The position numbers and the translations under genes were made by a program. A stretch of 64,000 nt of DNA, taken from positions 124,001 through 188,000 of the forward strand of contig NZ_SJDL01000001.1 of NCBI RefSeq assembly GCF_004327985.1, read 5' to 3'. Within the stretch, counting starts at the first letter, position 1. Every line of letters begins with the position of its first letter. The stretch comes from Marinobacter halodurans. Its GTDB lineage: Bacteria; Pseudomonadota; Gammaproteobacteria; Pseudomonadales; Oleiphilaceae. Shown in pieces: positions 1-8,470 of the stretch. The notes under the pieces were generated by a model. It made no database searches and was not told the origin of the DNA. It worked only from the letters and a program-made list of their open reading frames with translations.

Positions 1-340
1 CTTCAGGGCATAGGAAGCGAACATCTGGCGGGTCCAGGGCAACAGGCAGAGGAAGCCAATGGTGTCGGTGACGAAGCCCGGCGTCAGCAGCAGTGCGCCA
101 CCGACGGCCAGGATCAGTCCCTCGGCCACTTCGCGGGCAGGTAACTCACCGCTGTTCAGTCTCTGGTTGGCCCTGAACAGCGTCGCCAGCCCCTGCTGGC
201 GCAACAGGGCGGCCCCCACGACGGCGGTCAGCAGAACCAGGCCGATCGTAGGCAGCACCCCGATGATGCCGCCCACCTTGATCAGGACCACCATCTCGAC
301 GATGGGCAGCACAATGAATGCGAAAAACAGGAAACCCATG
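1..340 (-). CDS. fxsA: FxsA family membrane protein (3' end outside the window)
   Basis: Small inner-membrane protein of the FxsA family; in E. coli overproduction relieves F-exclusion of phage T7, and the cellular role is poorly known. The visible 113 residues start MGFLFFAFIVLP and contain two hydrophobic segments (about residues 3-50), then a QRLNSGELPAREVAEG stretch and a third hydrophobic segment with LLLTPGFVTD, the typical family signature. The start at 340 follows an AGGAG-like site (ctcct at 348-352). The stop codon lies beyond base 1. In Pseudomonas the gene sits beside groES; that neighbour would be to the left. Family assignment is firm. Confidence 0.88.
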
Positions 341-471
341 TATGGCTCCTCAGGAAAATGACTTTGCCAGTCGGGCCGACCATGACGACGACCGCCCCTC
401 TGGTATACTGCTGCTCACTTTTTGACAGCGATGCATAACGATCAACTCACAACAAACAATTAGGGCAGAGC

Positions 472-1233
472 ATGAAACTTCAAGATTCGGTGATTGCAAT
501 TACCGGTGGCGGCCAGGGCCTGGGTCGCGCCATGGGCGAATACATGGCGGCACGTGGCGCCCGCCTGGCCCTGATCGACCTGGTCCCGGAGAAGCTGGAC
601 GACGCCGTGGCCGCCTGCAAGGCCGCCGGGGGCGAAGCGCGGGCCTACACCTGTAACGTGGCCCGGGAAGACGAAGTGGAATCGACCTTTGCCGCCATCC
701 TCGATGATTTCGGCCAGCTCAACGGCCTGATCAACAATGCCGGGATCCTGCGTGACGGGCTGATGGTCAAGGTCAAGAACGGCGAAATCGAGAAGCGCAT
801 GTCCCTGGCCGAATGGCAGGCCGTGATCGACGTCAACCTGACCGGCGTTTTCCTGTGCGGCCGTGAAGCCGCCACCCAGATGATCAGGCACGGCAACGAA
901 GGCGTGATCATCAACATCAGCAGCATCTCCCGCGCCGGCAACATGGGCCAGAGCAACTACTCCGCGGCCAAGGCGGCCGTCGCGGCCCTGGTGCCGACCT
1001 GGGCCAAGGAACTGGCACGCAACGGCATCCGCGTCATGGGCATCGCCCCAGGCTTTATCGAGACCGAGATGGTGGCATCCATGAAGCCGGAAGCCCTGGA
1101 AAAGATGACCGCCGGCATCCCCCTCAAGCGAGTGGGCAAGCCGGAAGAAATTGCTTCCGCGGCGGCCTTTATCCTTGAAAACGACTACCTGTCCGGCCGC
1201 ATGATCGAGGTGGACGGTGCCCTCCGCCTCTGA
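472..1233 (+). CDS. SDR-family NAD(P)-dependent oxidoreductase (FabG-like)
   Basis: Cytosolic short-chain dehydrogenase/reductase of 253 residues, the usual length for a classical SDR. The nucleotide-binding motif TGGGQGLG is at residues 11-18, the structural NNAG at 88-91, and the catalytic set S150, Y163, K167 (YSAAK) is intact. It resembles FabG-type 3-oxoacyl reductases, but an acyl-carrier substrate cannot be proved from sequence, and a stand-alone position near fxsA argues against the main fatty-acid FabG. A -10-like TATACT is at 404-409. The next gene overlaps its 3' end by 17 bases, so the two are probably co-transcribed. Confidence 0.9.
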   Translation: MKLQDSVIAITGGGQGLGRAMGEYMAARGARLALIDLVPEKLDDAVAACKAAGGEARAYTCNVAREDEVESTFAAILDDFGQLNGLINNAGILRDGLMVKVKNGEIEKRMSLAEWQAVIDVNLTGVFLCGREAATQMIRHGNEGVIINISSISRAGNMGQSNYSAAKAAVAALVPTWAKELARNGIRVMGIAPGFIETEMVASMKPEALEKMTAGIPLKRVGKPEEIASAAAFILENDYLSGRMIEVDGALRL

Positions 1234-1546
1234 GCCGCAAGACGTCTCCCGCGAGCAGATCATCTGGCAGGTGGTCTGTTCGATTCCCGTCGGCCACGTG
1301 GCCAGCTACAGCCAGGTGGCGGAGCTGGCTGGTTTCAAGGGGCTGGCCCGCTTTGTGGGGCGCACCATGGGCCAACTGCCGGAAGGCTCGGACGTGCCCT
1401 GGCACCGGGTCCTGAAACAGGATGGGCGCATCGCCTTTCCGCCGGAATCCAACCGCTTTTACTACCAGTCGCGGCTGTTGACGGAAGAAGGCGTGCCGGT
1501 CAAGAACGGTCGCGTGTCGATGTCCCGGTTTCGCTGGCAGCCCTGA
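1217..1546 (+). CDS. Alkyltransferase-like protein (ATL, MGMT family without the active cysteine)
   Basis: Protein of 109 residues with only the DNA-binding domain of O6-methylguanine methyltransferase. The active-site motif PCHRV is replaced by PWHRV (residues 61-65), so it cannot take up alkyl groups. That Trp replacement is the hallmark of ATL proteins such as E. coli YbaZ, which bind O6-alkylguanine and hand it to nucleotide excision repair. The start is GTG, overlapping the SDR gene by 17 bases, with a GAGGTGG sequence just upstream. Its 3' end overlaps the convergent permease gene by 47 bases. Function is inferred from the family; the missing Cys is seen directly. Confidence 0.88.
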   Translation: MPSASEPQDVSREQIIWQVVCSIPVGHVASYSQVAELAGFKGLARFVGRTMGQLPEGSDVPWHRVLKQDGRIAFPPESNRFYYQSRLLTEEGVPVKNGRVSMSRFRWQP

Positions 1547-2966
1547 CTCGCCGATCCTCAGGCCGACTGCCGCCCCCCTCCCCGCTGTGGTCGTGGGCAT
1601 CCGCCGGCGCCAGGGCGTCCAGCCGCTTACCCTGCTTCATCATATAGCCGGCCAGCAGGATCGCGGGCAGCCCCATGACCGCGGAAATCAGGAAGAATTC
1701 GCTGTACCCGTAGCCTTCTACCACCATGCCCGAGAAACCGCCGATAAATTTACCCGGCAGCGTCATCAGCGAACTGAACAGGGCGTACTGGGTAGCGGTG
1801 AACGACGCACTGGTCATGCTCGACAGCCAGGCAATCAGCGCCACGTTGGCGATGCCACCACTCAGGTTATCGGCGCTGACCACCACCGCCAGGGTCCAGA
1901 TATCCGGCGGGTACTGGGCGATCAGCATGAACAGCAGGTTGCTGAGCGCCGTCAGGACCGCCCCGGCAAACAGGATGGTGCGCACACCGTACCGCGCCAC
2001 CAGCAGGCCGCCGATGCCGGAACCGAGAATGGTCATCAGGAAACCGAAGATCTTGGTGACGTCAGCGACGTCCGTCTTCGAAAAGCCCATGAACTTGAGG
2101 TAGAACGGATTGGCCATCACCCCCATGGCGATGTCGCAGATCCGGTAGGTCGCCACCAGCACGAGAATCAGGACCGCCAGTTCCCGATAGCGTTTGAAGA
2201 AATCCATGAATGGGCCGGCCACCGCGGCAGAGAACCAGCCGGTCAGGCGTGCAAGCTGCGGCGACAGGTGGGCGCGTTTGGCGACCTCCTGCTCCACGCG
2301 ATGGGCCAGGTCAGCAGCGGCAGCGTGATGATTGACCTTCGGCTCCCGCACTACCAGTACGGTCACGATGCCGATGCCCACCAGCAGCGCCATGACGTCG
2401 TAGGCAATCTGCCAGGACCAGAATTGAGCCAGGTAAAGCGCGCCCGCGCCGGCCACCAGCAGGGCCAGGCGATAACCAAAGATATACGCCGCCGCCAGCG
2501 CCGCCTGCAGGCGGGGTTCGGCTATCTCGATCCGGTAGGCATCGAGGGAAACATCCTGGGTGGCCGACGAGAACGCCACCAGTAAACCGCACCAAGCCAT
2601 CAACACCGGCGACTGGGCGGCATCCACACGGGCCATCAGGAACAGCCCCGTGGCGATGCCAGCCTGGGCCAGGAGCATCCAGCTGCGCCGCTTGCCGAAC
2701 AGGCGGTCCAACAAAGGCAGCGAGACCCGATCCACCACCGGTGCCCAGAACACCTTGATGGAATAGGTGATCCCCAGCCAGCTGAAGAAACCGATCGTCG
2801 CCGTATCCACGCCGACATCGGCAAGTCGGGCATTCAGGGTGGAGAAGACCAGCAGGAACGGCAGCCCCGCCGAAAAACCCAGCAACAGCATGGCCAGGAC
2901 CTGCCAGCGGGTAAACGTGTAGAGCGCGTCCCGCAGGAAATCGCGGCGTTCCCGGGAAATGATGAT
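1500..2966 (-). CDS. ampG: AmpG-like MFS permease (muropeptide transporter family), unusual start codon
   Basis: Major facilitator protein with about 12-14 hydrophobic segments. From the first ATG (2891) it has 463 residues and begins with LLLGFSAGLPFLLVFSTLNA, the first helix of AmpG-type muropeptide permeases. AmpG carries anhydro-muropeptides into the cytoplasm for cell-wall recycling and beta-lactamase signalling. Family members have about 15-25 residues before this helix. Here an open frame supplies 25 more residues (SRERRDFLRDALYTFTRWQVLA region) back to yajQ's stop codon at 2979-2981. That extension has no ATG, GTG or TTG, only ATC (2966), ATC (2963) and ATT (2960), with a GGAG site (ctcc, 2974-2977) 7 bases before 2966. 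I therefore extend the gene to 2966; the fallback is 2891. It follows yajQ directly, as in Pseudomonas. Confidence 0.78.
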   Translation of the reverse strand: MIISRERRDFLRDALYTFTRWQVLAMLLLGFSAGLPFLLVFSTLNARLADVGVDTATIGFFSWLGITYSIKVFWAPVVDRVSLPLLDRLFGKRRSWMLLAQAGIATGLFLMARVDAAQSPVLMAWCGLLVAFSSATQDVSLDAYRIEIAEPRLQAALAAAYIFGYRLALLVAGAGALYLAQFWSWQIAYDVMALLVGIGIVTVLVVREPKVNHHAAAADLAHRVEQEVAKRAHLSPQLARLTGWFSAAVAGPFMDFFKRYRELAVLILVLVATYRICDIAMGVMANPFYLKFMGFSKTDVADVTKIFGFLMTILGSGIGGLLVARYGVRTILFAGAVLTALSNLLFMLIAQYPPDIWTLAVVVSADNLSGGIANVALIAWLSSMTSASFTATQYALFSSLMTLPGKFIGGFSGMVVEGYGYSEFFLISAVMGLPAILLAGYMMKQGKRLDALAPADAHDHSGEGGGSRPEDRRVRAASETGTSTRDRS

Positions 2967-2978
2967 AGCGGGGCTCCG

Positions 2979-3461
2979 TCAGTCGCGGAAATTGTTGTAC
3001 TGCAGCGGCAGGTCCAGGTCGGACTCCTTGATCAGGGCAATGGCCGCCTGCAGGTCATCCCGCTTCTTGCCGGTGACCCGGACCTTGTCGCCCTGGATGC
3101 TGGCCTGGACCTTCATCTTCGCATCCTTGAGGAGTTTGACGATCTTCTTGGCGTCCGCGGTCTCGATCCCCTGCCGCAGGGCCAGGTGCTGCTTCATCAG
3201 CTTGCCGGCGCGGCTTTCGCCATCCTCGGACAGGGCGCGGGTATCCACGTTGCGCTTGGCAAAGGCCATGCGCAGCATGTCCATCAGCTGCTCCAGCTGG
3301 AATTCCTGCTCGGCGCTGAGGGTGATGCCCTTGTCATCCAGTTCGAAATCCGCCTCGACATTCTTGAAGTCCCAGCGATTACCCAGTTCACGCTTGGCCT
3401 GGTCGACCGCGTTGGTGACTTCGTGCATATCAATTTCTGAAACAATATCAAAGGAAGGCAT
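2979..3461 (-). CDS. yajQ: YajQ family nucleotide-binding protein
   Basis: Cytosolic protein of 160 residues, the normal YajQ size. It begins [11 protein letters not shown] and contains the conserved [11 protein letters not shown] and [15 protein letters not shown] stretches; the C-terminus [11 protein letters not shown] is characteristic. YajQ homologues in Xanthomonas and Pseudomonas bind cyclic di-GMP and influence virulence and motility genes, although E. coli YajQ is better known as a nucleotide- and phage-related factor. I use the ATG at 3461 rather than 3503 because the family starts there and it is preceded by GGAGCCGGAG. Its stop overlaps the ribosome site of the downstream permease gene, suggesting coupling. 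Confidence 0.93.
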   Translation of the reverse strand: MPSFDIVSEIDMHEVTNAVDQAKRELGNRWDFKNVEADFELDDKGITLSAEQEFQLEQLMDMLRMAFAKRNVDTRALSEDGESRAGKLMKQHLALRQGIETADAKKIVKLLKDAKMKVQASIQGDKVRVTGKKRDDLQAAIALIKESDLDLPLQYNNFRD

Positions 3462-3700
3462 GACTCCGGCTCCGGAAATGCGGACACCATCACGCAATGA
3501 CATGCCATTGCGGGACAGGTCCGCAGGTTTGCAAATTGGGCCGCGGCAGCCCGGACATTATCAGGCTATAATAGCCGCGATTACATATTGGACAGCCCTC
3601 GTCGCGTCACTGGATGAGGCGCTCTTGCTGCCGGTGGCTAGAATAGCAACTTGCCCGGACCACCGCACCCTGGATCGGATTCTGAGAGTAGTGAACCAGC

Positions 3701-4672
3701 ATGCCTAACCTGAACCTTCCCATACTGGTCGTCGACGACGCGAAATTCAGCAGCATGGTGGTCGCCCGGACCCTGCGCAAGGCAGGCTACCGCGATGTAC
3801 GCCTTGCCAACAACGCGCTGGACGCCCTGCAGTTCATGGAAGACAGGCCCGTCAGCGTCCTGATTGCCGACTGGCTGATGCCGGAAATGGATGGCCTGGA
3901 ATTGACGGCCCGGGTGCGGCAGATCGACGAGCAGGAAAATCACTACACCTACGTCATGCTGCTGACCGCACGGGAGAGCGTCGAGGCATTGGCCGAGGCC
4001 TTCGACAGCGGCGTGGACGACTTCATCTACAAATCGGACATGAGCAAGCAGCTCCTGCCGCGCATCTTTGCCGCCGACCGCATGGCCGATCGCCAGAATA
4101 CCCTGCTCCGCGCCAATGCGCTGTTGATCGAGAACAACCGGGAGCTGGAGTCCAGCAACATCATCGACCTGGAAACGGGACTGTGCAACAACCGCTATGC
4201 CCGGGAGAGGCTCGAGCGCAGCATCCGTCATGCCGAATCCCGCGGCGGAGCGTCCGCCTACGTGCTGGTGGGGATCCGCAACTGGCAGTCCCTCAAGCGT
4301 CAGCATTCCCCCGGCATCATGAGCGAGCTGGCCCAGGGCATCGGGCGCCGCCTCGGTCACCTGATCCGACCGATGGACACGTTGTGCCGGATCGGCGATA
4401 ACCAGTACGCCATCATCGCCCACTTCGAGAACCCCGAGCACTGCACCACCAGCGCCTTTCGCCGGATCTACGACGGGATCAACCACAAGGCGCTGAAGAC
4501 CACCGCCGGCTATATTTCCGTGGAAGCCGGCATGGTGCTGTGCCGCACCGATGTCCAGGACGGCACCCCCAGTGTCGAGGACGTCGAGAAATCGGCCATC
4601 CAGGGGCTGATGGACGCCTACGAGACCCGGCTGTTCACCGAGACCTCCCCGGCCCTGCCGGCAGAAGCCTGA
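3701..4672 (+). CDS. Response regulator with REC domain and degenerate GGDEF-like output domain
   Basis: Cytosolic protein of 323 residues. Residues 7-125 form a receiver domain with acidic pair D12/D13, phospho-acceptor D57 (IADWLMPEMDG), T89 (LLTA) and K111. A helical linker (about 130-155) leads to a domain with diguanylate-cyclase order (DLETGLCNNRYARERLE at 156-172), but where GGDEF is expected there is IGDNQ (231-235) after RIGD. Cyclase activity is therefore unlikely; the domain may bind nucleotide or act by protein contact. It matches in position the response regulator that follows yajQ in Pseudomonas. No histidine kinase is adjacent, so the partner is unknown. Confidence 0.85.
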   Translation: MPNLNLPILVVDDAKFSSMVVARTLRKAGYRDVRLANNALDALQFMEDRPVSVLIADWLMPEMDGLELTARVRQIDEQENHYTYVMLLTARESVEALAEAFDSGVDDFIYKSDMSKQLLPRIFAADRMADRQNTLLRANALLIENNRELESSNIIDLETGLCNNRYARERLERSIRHAESRGGASAYVLVGIRNWQSLKRQHSPGIMSELAQGIGRRLGHLIRPMDTLCRIGDNQYAIIAHFENPEHCTTSAFRRIYDGINHKALKTTAGYISVEAGMVLCRTDVQDGTPSVEDVEKSAIQGLMDAYETRLFTETSPALPAEA

Positions 4673-4753
4673 CGCATACCCGGTCACGGCAGGGGCCAAC
4701 AAACCGTTACAGTGCGACACACATCACGAACAGACTTGGGAACGGGTCACGCT

Positions 4754-4953
4754 TATAGTTTAAATCGTGGATGCAAGCAGTATCCCCCCACGGCGAAGGA
4801 GTGAGCAGTCCTCCAAGCGTGCAGTCTGGAGAGTCAGATGTCCCTTCGCCGGTAAATGGGGTCAGCATCCTCACGGATTAACGAATTTTTCAGGCACTTT
4901 CGTTCTTTCCTTATTTTTCTGGCGGGTCGGTCTTTCCGATCCGCCTTTTTATT
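4754..4953 (+). ncRNA. Candidate structured RNA or leader ending at a terminator
   Basis: This intergenic stretch has a -10-like TATAGT at 4754-4759. An outer 9-bp stem CGGCGAAGG (4791-4799) / CCTTCGCCG (4843-4851) encloses an inner CTCCA/TGGAG stem (4811-4815 / 4827-4831). It ends in the strong terminator at 4921-4953. No open frame with a good ribosome site is present. It does not match a riboswitch class I know by eye. It could be a small RNA or a leader of the AraC-type gene starting 100 bases later; this is inference from structure only. Confidence 0.35.
4921..4953 (+). terminator. Rho-independent terminator
   Basis: A GGCGGGTCGG / CCGATCCGCC stem (one G-T pair, loop TCTTT) is followed by TTTTTATT. 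It lies 250 bases after the response regulator gene and 100 bases before the AraC-type gene, so it may end a separate short transcript. Confidence 0.85.
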
Positions 4954-5053
4954 GCCCGTATTTTCCCGCTTGTCCTCCACTTGGCATTCCGGCCATTGAA
5001 CTGGCCCGCTCTCCCCGCTATTAATGCGTCTACAGTCATAACAGCGAAAGACC

Positions 5054-6091
5054 ATGACCGAGACACCCCCGCTGGGCACCGCGTCGGTGGCCGCCCTGCG
5101 CCAGTATGTGCGCGCCGCCGAACACAAAGGTATCGACACGGCCCCGCTGCTGGCCCGGGCCGGACTCGCCCTGTCGCCGGGCCAGCCGGACGACGCACGT
5201 ATCGATGGCGAACGTTTCCAGCGCTTCATTCACCTGCTGACGGAACTGACCGACAATCCCATCCTGGGGCTGGAGACCGGAGACTTCGTGCAACCCGGTT
5301 CCTACACGGTGCTGGGCTACATCACGATGAGCTGCGCCACCCTGGGAGAAGCCATCCAGTACATCATCCCCTATGAAAAGCTGGTGGGCGACATGGGGCT
5401 CACCCGCTTCCTGCTGGACAGCGACACCATGCACCTGATCTGGCAGTGTGCCTATAACGATCCGCTGGTGCGCCCGCAGATGATCGACAATGTGATTGCC
5501 TCCTGGATCAACTACGCCCGCTGGCTGGCCGATGACGCCGAGACATCGCCGCAAGCGGTCCACCTGGAACGACGCTCGCCCGGCGCCCAACTGGAGCAGG
5601 CGTATCGGGAACGCTGGGGATGCCCGGTGTACTTCGAGGCGCAAGACAACCGGGTCGTGGCGTCCCGCCTGTTGCTGGAGCGGCCGCTACGCCAACCGGA
5701 CCCCGCCCTGCGCCGCACGCTGGAGGCCCACGCCCGCAGCCAGTTGGCCGCCATGACCGCCGATACCGCCCTGCTCACCCGGGCCCGACAGGCCATCCGC
5801 CAGCAGCTCCTGCAGGGCATCAGCCGGCAGGACATTGTGGCCGGACAACTGCACATGACCGGTCGTACCCTGCAGCGGAAACTGAGCCAGGAAGGCAGCA
5901 GCTACCAGTCACTGCTGGATGAGGTGCGCCAATCCCTGGCGGAGGATTTCCTGTGCAACACCAGCCTGGCCATTCCCGATATCGCCCTGCGGCTCGGCTT
6001 CAGTGAGCCAGCGTCGTTCCATCGACGCTTCAAGCGGAACACCGGCATGACCCCCGGCAACTACCGGGCTGCGCACAGTCGCTCGCCCTGA
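5054..6091 (+). CDS. AraC family transcriptional regulator (OruR/arabinose-binding type)
   Basis: DNA-binding regulator of 345 residues. Residues about 15-200 form the long N-terminal sensor domain found in OruR/Mpl-like AraC proteins (QPGSYTVLGYITMSCATLGEA), and residues about 235-340 the double helix-turn-helix, with DIVAGQLHMTGRTLQRKLSQEG and IPDIALRLGFSEPASFHRRFK. It is of the same subfamily and length as the protein encoded at 7434-8468, and the two flank a CoA-transferase gene, which is a likely target. The ligand is unknown. The gene is convergent with the CoA-transferase, 14 bases apart. Confidence 0.87.
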   Translation: MTETPPLGTASVAALRQYVRAAEHKGIDTAPLLARAGLALSPGQPDDARIDGERFQRFIHLLTELTDNPILGLETGDFVQPGSYTVLGYITMSCATLGEAIQYIIPYEKLVGDMGLTRFLLDSDTMHLIWQCAYNDPLVRPQMIDNVIASWINYARWLADDAETSPQAVHLERRSPGAQLEQAYRERWGCPVYFEAQDNRVVASRLLLERPLRQPDPALRRTLEAHARSQLAAMTADTALLTRARQAIRQQLLQGISRQDIVAGQLHMTGRTLQRKLSQEGSSYQSLLDEVRQSLAEDFLCNTSLAIPDIALRLGFSEPASFHRRFKRNTGMTPGNYRAAHSRSP

Positions 6092-6105
6092 AAGCCAAAG
6101 CGCCC

Positions 6106-7248
6106 CTAGCCGTCCTGCGCCAGCCGCTTCAGCGTTTCGATCGTATCCGCACCCAGCTTACGGCCCGTAAACCGGGCTTCACAGGGGGTACGGCTGAACT
6201 TGATGGGATGGCCAATCTGGCGCTGCGTCCCGCCCTGCTCCCGGGGTACGTCAATAACCATGGCCCGCGCCTCGATCTGAGGGTGCACAGCCGCTTCCGC
6301 CAGGGTCAGCACCGGCTCCACGCAGGCGTCCTGTTCCGCAAAGACCGCCTGCCATTCCGCCAGCGTGCGCTCGGCAATGGCGCCTTTCAGGGCCCGTTTC
6401 AGCCGTTGCTGATGCCCGGGGTCCTGGCTCAGTCCCAGGCTTTTCATGTCCGCCAGCCCCAGCACGTCGCACAGTCGCGCCATGAATGGCGGCTCCAGGC
6501 TGCCCACCGAGAGCCAGCGCCCATCGGCGGTTTCGTAGTAGTCATAGAAACTGCCGCCGTTGAGCAGCGACTGCTCCGGTCCGGGCAACTCGCCACCGGC
6601 AAGGTACGCGGCGCCCGCCATACCGTTCAGGGCGAAGGCGGCGTCGGTCATGCTGACATCGACAAACTGCCCTTCCCCGGTTTGCTGGCGATGAATGACG
6701 GCGGCCAGGATGCCCATGACCGCGTGGTGCGAGCCGCCGGCCACGTCCGCCACCTGGATTCCCAGTGGCGGCGGGCCGCCCTCCTTCCGGCCGCAGTGGC
6801 TGCTGACGCCGGCCAGCGACAGGTAGTTGATGTCGTGGCCGGCGCGGTGCCGGTAGGGGCCGGTCTGGCCATAGCCGGTAATCGCGCAATAGATCAGGCC
6901 CGGGTTGATGGCCCGCAGCGTGTCGTAGTCGATCCCCAGCCTTTGCATGACGCCGGGCCGGAACTGCTCGATGACAATGTCGTACTCGGCCACCAGCCGC
7001 CTGACCGTGGCGATATTGTCCGGCTGCTTGAGATCCAGCGCCAGCGAGGCCTTGCCACGGTTCAGGTAGGTGTGGGCGGTGCCGACTCCGTCAACGTGGG
7101 GTGGCATCAGGCGCGTGAGATCCATCCGGTCCGGCGCCTCGATACGCAGCACCTCCGCGCCCATGTCGGCCATCAGCATGGTGGCATAGGGCCCGGGCAG
7201 CAGGGTGGTAAAATCCAGAACACGCAGACCGTGCAGGGGTCCGGCCAT
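6106..7248 (-). CDS. CaiB/BaiF family CoA-transferase (alpha-methylacyl-CoA racemase-like)
   Basis: Cytosolic family III CoA-transferase of 380 residues, like CaiB, formyl-CoA transferase and alpha-methylacyl-CoA racemase. The N-terminus GLRVLDFTTLLPGPYATMLMADMGAEVLRIE is typical; NRGKASLALDLK and IEQFRPGVMQRLGIDY follow, and the GHDINYLSLAG segment contains the Asp expected in racemase-type members. GGGSFYDYYETADGRWLSVG marks the large-domain return. I choose the ATG at 7248 because it follows AGGAG at correct distance and gives the family N-terminus. It likely moves or epimerises a branched acyl-CoA; the substrate cannot be read from sequence. It is divergent from the AraC-type gene at 7434. 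Confidence 0.87.
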   Translation of the reverse strand: MAGPLHGLRVLDFTTLLPGPYATMLMADMGAEVLRIEAPDRMDLTRLMPPHVDGVGTAHTYLNRGKASLALDLKQPDNIATVRRLVAEYDIVIEQFRPGVMQRLGIDYDTLRAINPGLIYCAITGYGQTGPYRHRAGHDINYLSLAGVSSHCGRKEGGPPPLGIQVADVAGGSHHAVMGILAAVIHRQQTGEGQFVDVSMTDAAFALNGMAGAAYLAGGELPGPEQSLLNGGSFYDYYETADGRWLSVGSLEPPFMARLCDVLGLADMKSLGLSQDPGHQQRLKRALKGAIAERTLAEWQAVFAEQDACVEPVLTLAEAAVHPQIEARAMVIDVPREQGGTQRQIGHPIKFSRTPCEARFTGRKLGADTIETLKRLAQDG

Positions 7249-7433
7249 AGCAGCTTCTCCTCTTGCTTTCCTCGCCCCAGACTGCCGCGCGAGGCGCGGA
7301 CCGCCAACAGCAGCTTCCGCCAAACTGATTGGCCGAATCCACCAGCGGGGCCCCGGGACTGACCCGCAGGGACGTTGCAAACTCAAGACACCCACTTATG
7401 ATGGGCGAATCCTTAAATCATACAGGTCATCGG

Positions 7434-8468
7434 ATGGCGAATCTGACGGTTTCCGGACACTTCGTCCTGGCCGCGCTCAGCGGTGCCGAACACCAACGGC
7501 TGGATACGGACACCATGTTGCGGCGGGCCGGCATCTCGCCGGAGCTGATCCGTTCGCCCGGCGCCCGTGTCAGCAGCACCCAGTTCACCCGGCTGATGCA
7601 GGTGATCTGGAAGGACATGGCAGACGAGTTCATGGGCATGGGGCCACGCCGCTGTCGTCCCGGCACCTTTGCCACCATGTGTGCATTGATTCTGGAGCAC
7701 TCGACGCTGGAAAACGCCCTGGAGCGGGCAGAGCACTTTTCCCGCCTGTTTGACCGCACGGCCTGCATGGGCCTGGAACGGGACCAAGACCGGGCATCCC
7801 TGGTGCTCCATCTGGACCTTCCCGTCCACGATCCCCATTTTTTCCTGCACGAGAGCATCCTGGTGATCTGGCACCGCCTGTTCAGCTGGCTGATCGGCCA
7901 GGCCATCAGCCTGGACGAGGCGCGCTTCGATTATCCGGCCCCGCCCCACGCCGATGAGTACCGGCATATATTCCACTGCCCGTTGACCTTTGATGCCGAC
8001 CGGACGGAACTGGTTTTCGACGCACGCTTCCTGTCCGCCCCGATCATCCGCGACCGCCCCGAAATGCGGCGCTTCCTGAAGACGTCGCCGGCCGACCTGC
8101 TGGCACGGCCCGACGAGGGCAACAGCTACACCGGACGCATCCGGGCGCTGATCGGCCGCGACTTTTCCCGGGCCCTGCCGGATTTCGAGTGGATTGCCTC
8201 GGAGTTGCACGTCAGCCCACAAACCCTGCGTCGCCGGCTCAGGCAGGAGAACACGTCGTTCCAGGAGATCAAGGACCTGCTGCGACGGGACCTGGCCATT
8301 TACCATCTGGGCCGGGGCGAGCGCTCGATCAACGAAATTGCCCATCTGGTGGGGTTCACCGAACCCTCCACCTTCCATCGGGCGTTCAAGAAATGGACAG
8401 GCATGACGCCGGGTGCCTGGCGGGACGGGGATGCCAGCGCCGCGTCAGGTCCGACTGCGGCGCCGTGA
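7434..8468 (+). CDS. AraC family transcriptional regulator (OruR-like)
   Basis: Regulator of 344 residues with an N-terminal sensor domain (about 10-210) and a C-terminal AraC double helix-turn-helix (FEWIASELHVSPQTLRRRLRQE and INEIAHLVGFTEPSTFHRAFKKWTG). It is a paralogue-like relative of the protein encoded at 5054-6091. The start at 7434 gives the same N-terminal pattern (VSGHFVLAALSGAE); an ATG at 7398 is a possible alternative because the ribosome site is weak. The 185-base divergent region with the CoA-transferase gene is the expected control site, so it probably activates that gene in response to a substrate acyl compound. Confidence 0.86.
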   Translation: MANLTVSGHFVLAALSGAEHQRLDTDTMLRRAGISPELIRSPGARVSSTQFTRLMQVIWKDMADEFMGMGPRRCRPGTFATMCALILEHSTLENALERAEHFSRLFDRTACMGLERDQDRASLVLHLDLPVHDPHFFLHESILVIWHRLFSWLIGQAISLDEARFDYPAPPHADEYRHIFHCPLTFDADRTELVFDARFLSAPIIRDRPEMRRFLKTSPADLLARPDEGNSYTGRIRALIGRDFSRALPDFEWIASELHVSPQTLRRRLRQENTSFQEIKDLLRRDLAIYHLGRGERSINEIAHLVGFTEPSTFHRAFKKWTGMTPGAWRDGDASAASGPTAAP

Positions 8469-8470
8469 AC

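Noticed and set aside
3638-4720. Long antisense frame over the response regulator
   Set aside because: The receiver domain with D57 is clear on the plus strand; the antisense translation is His/Gly/Asp-rich without motifs.
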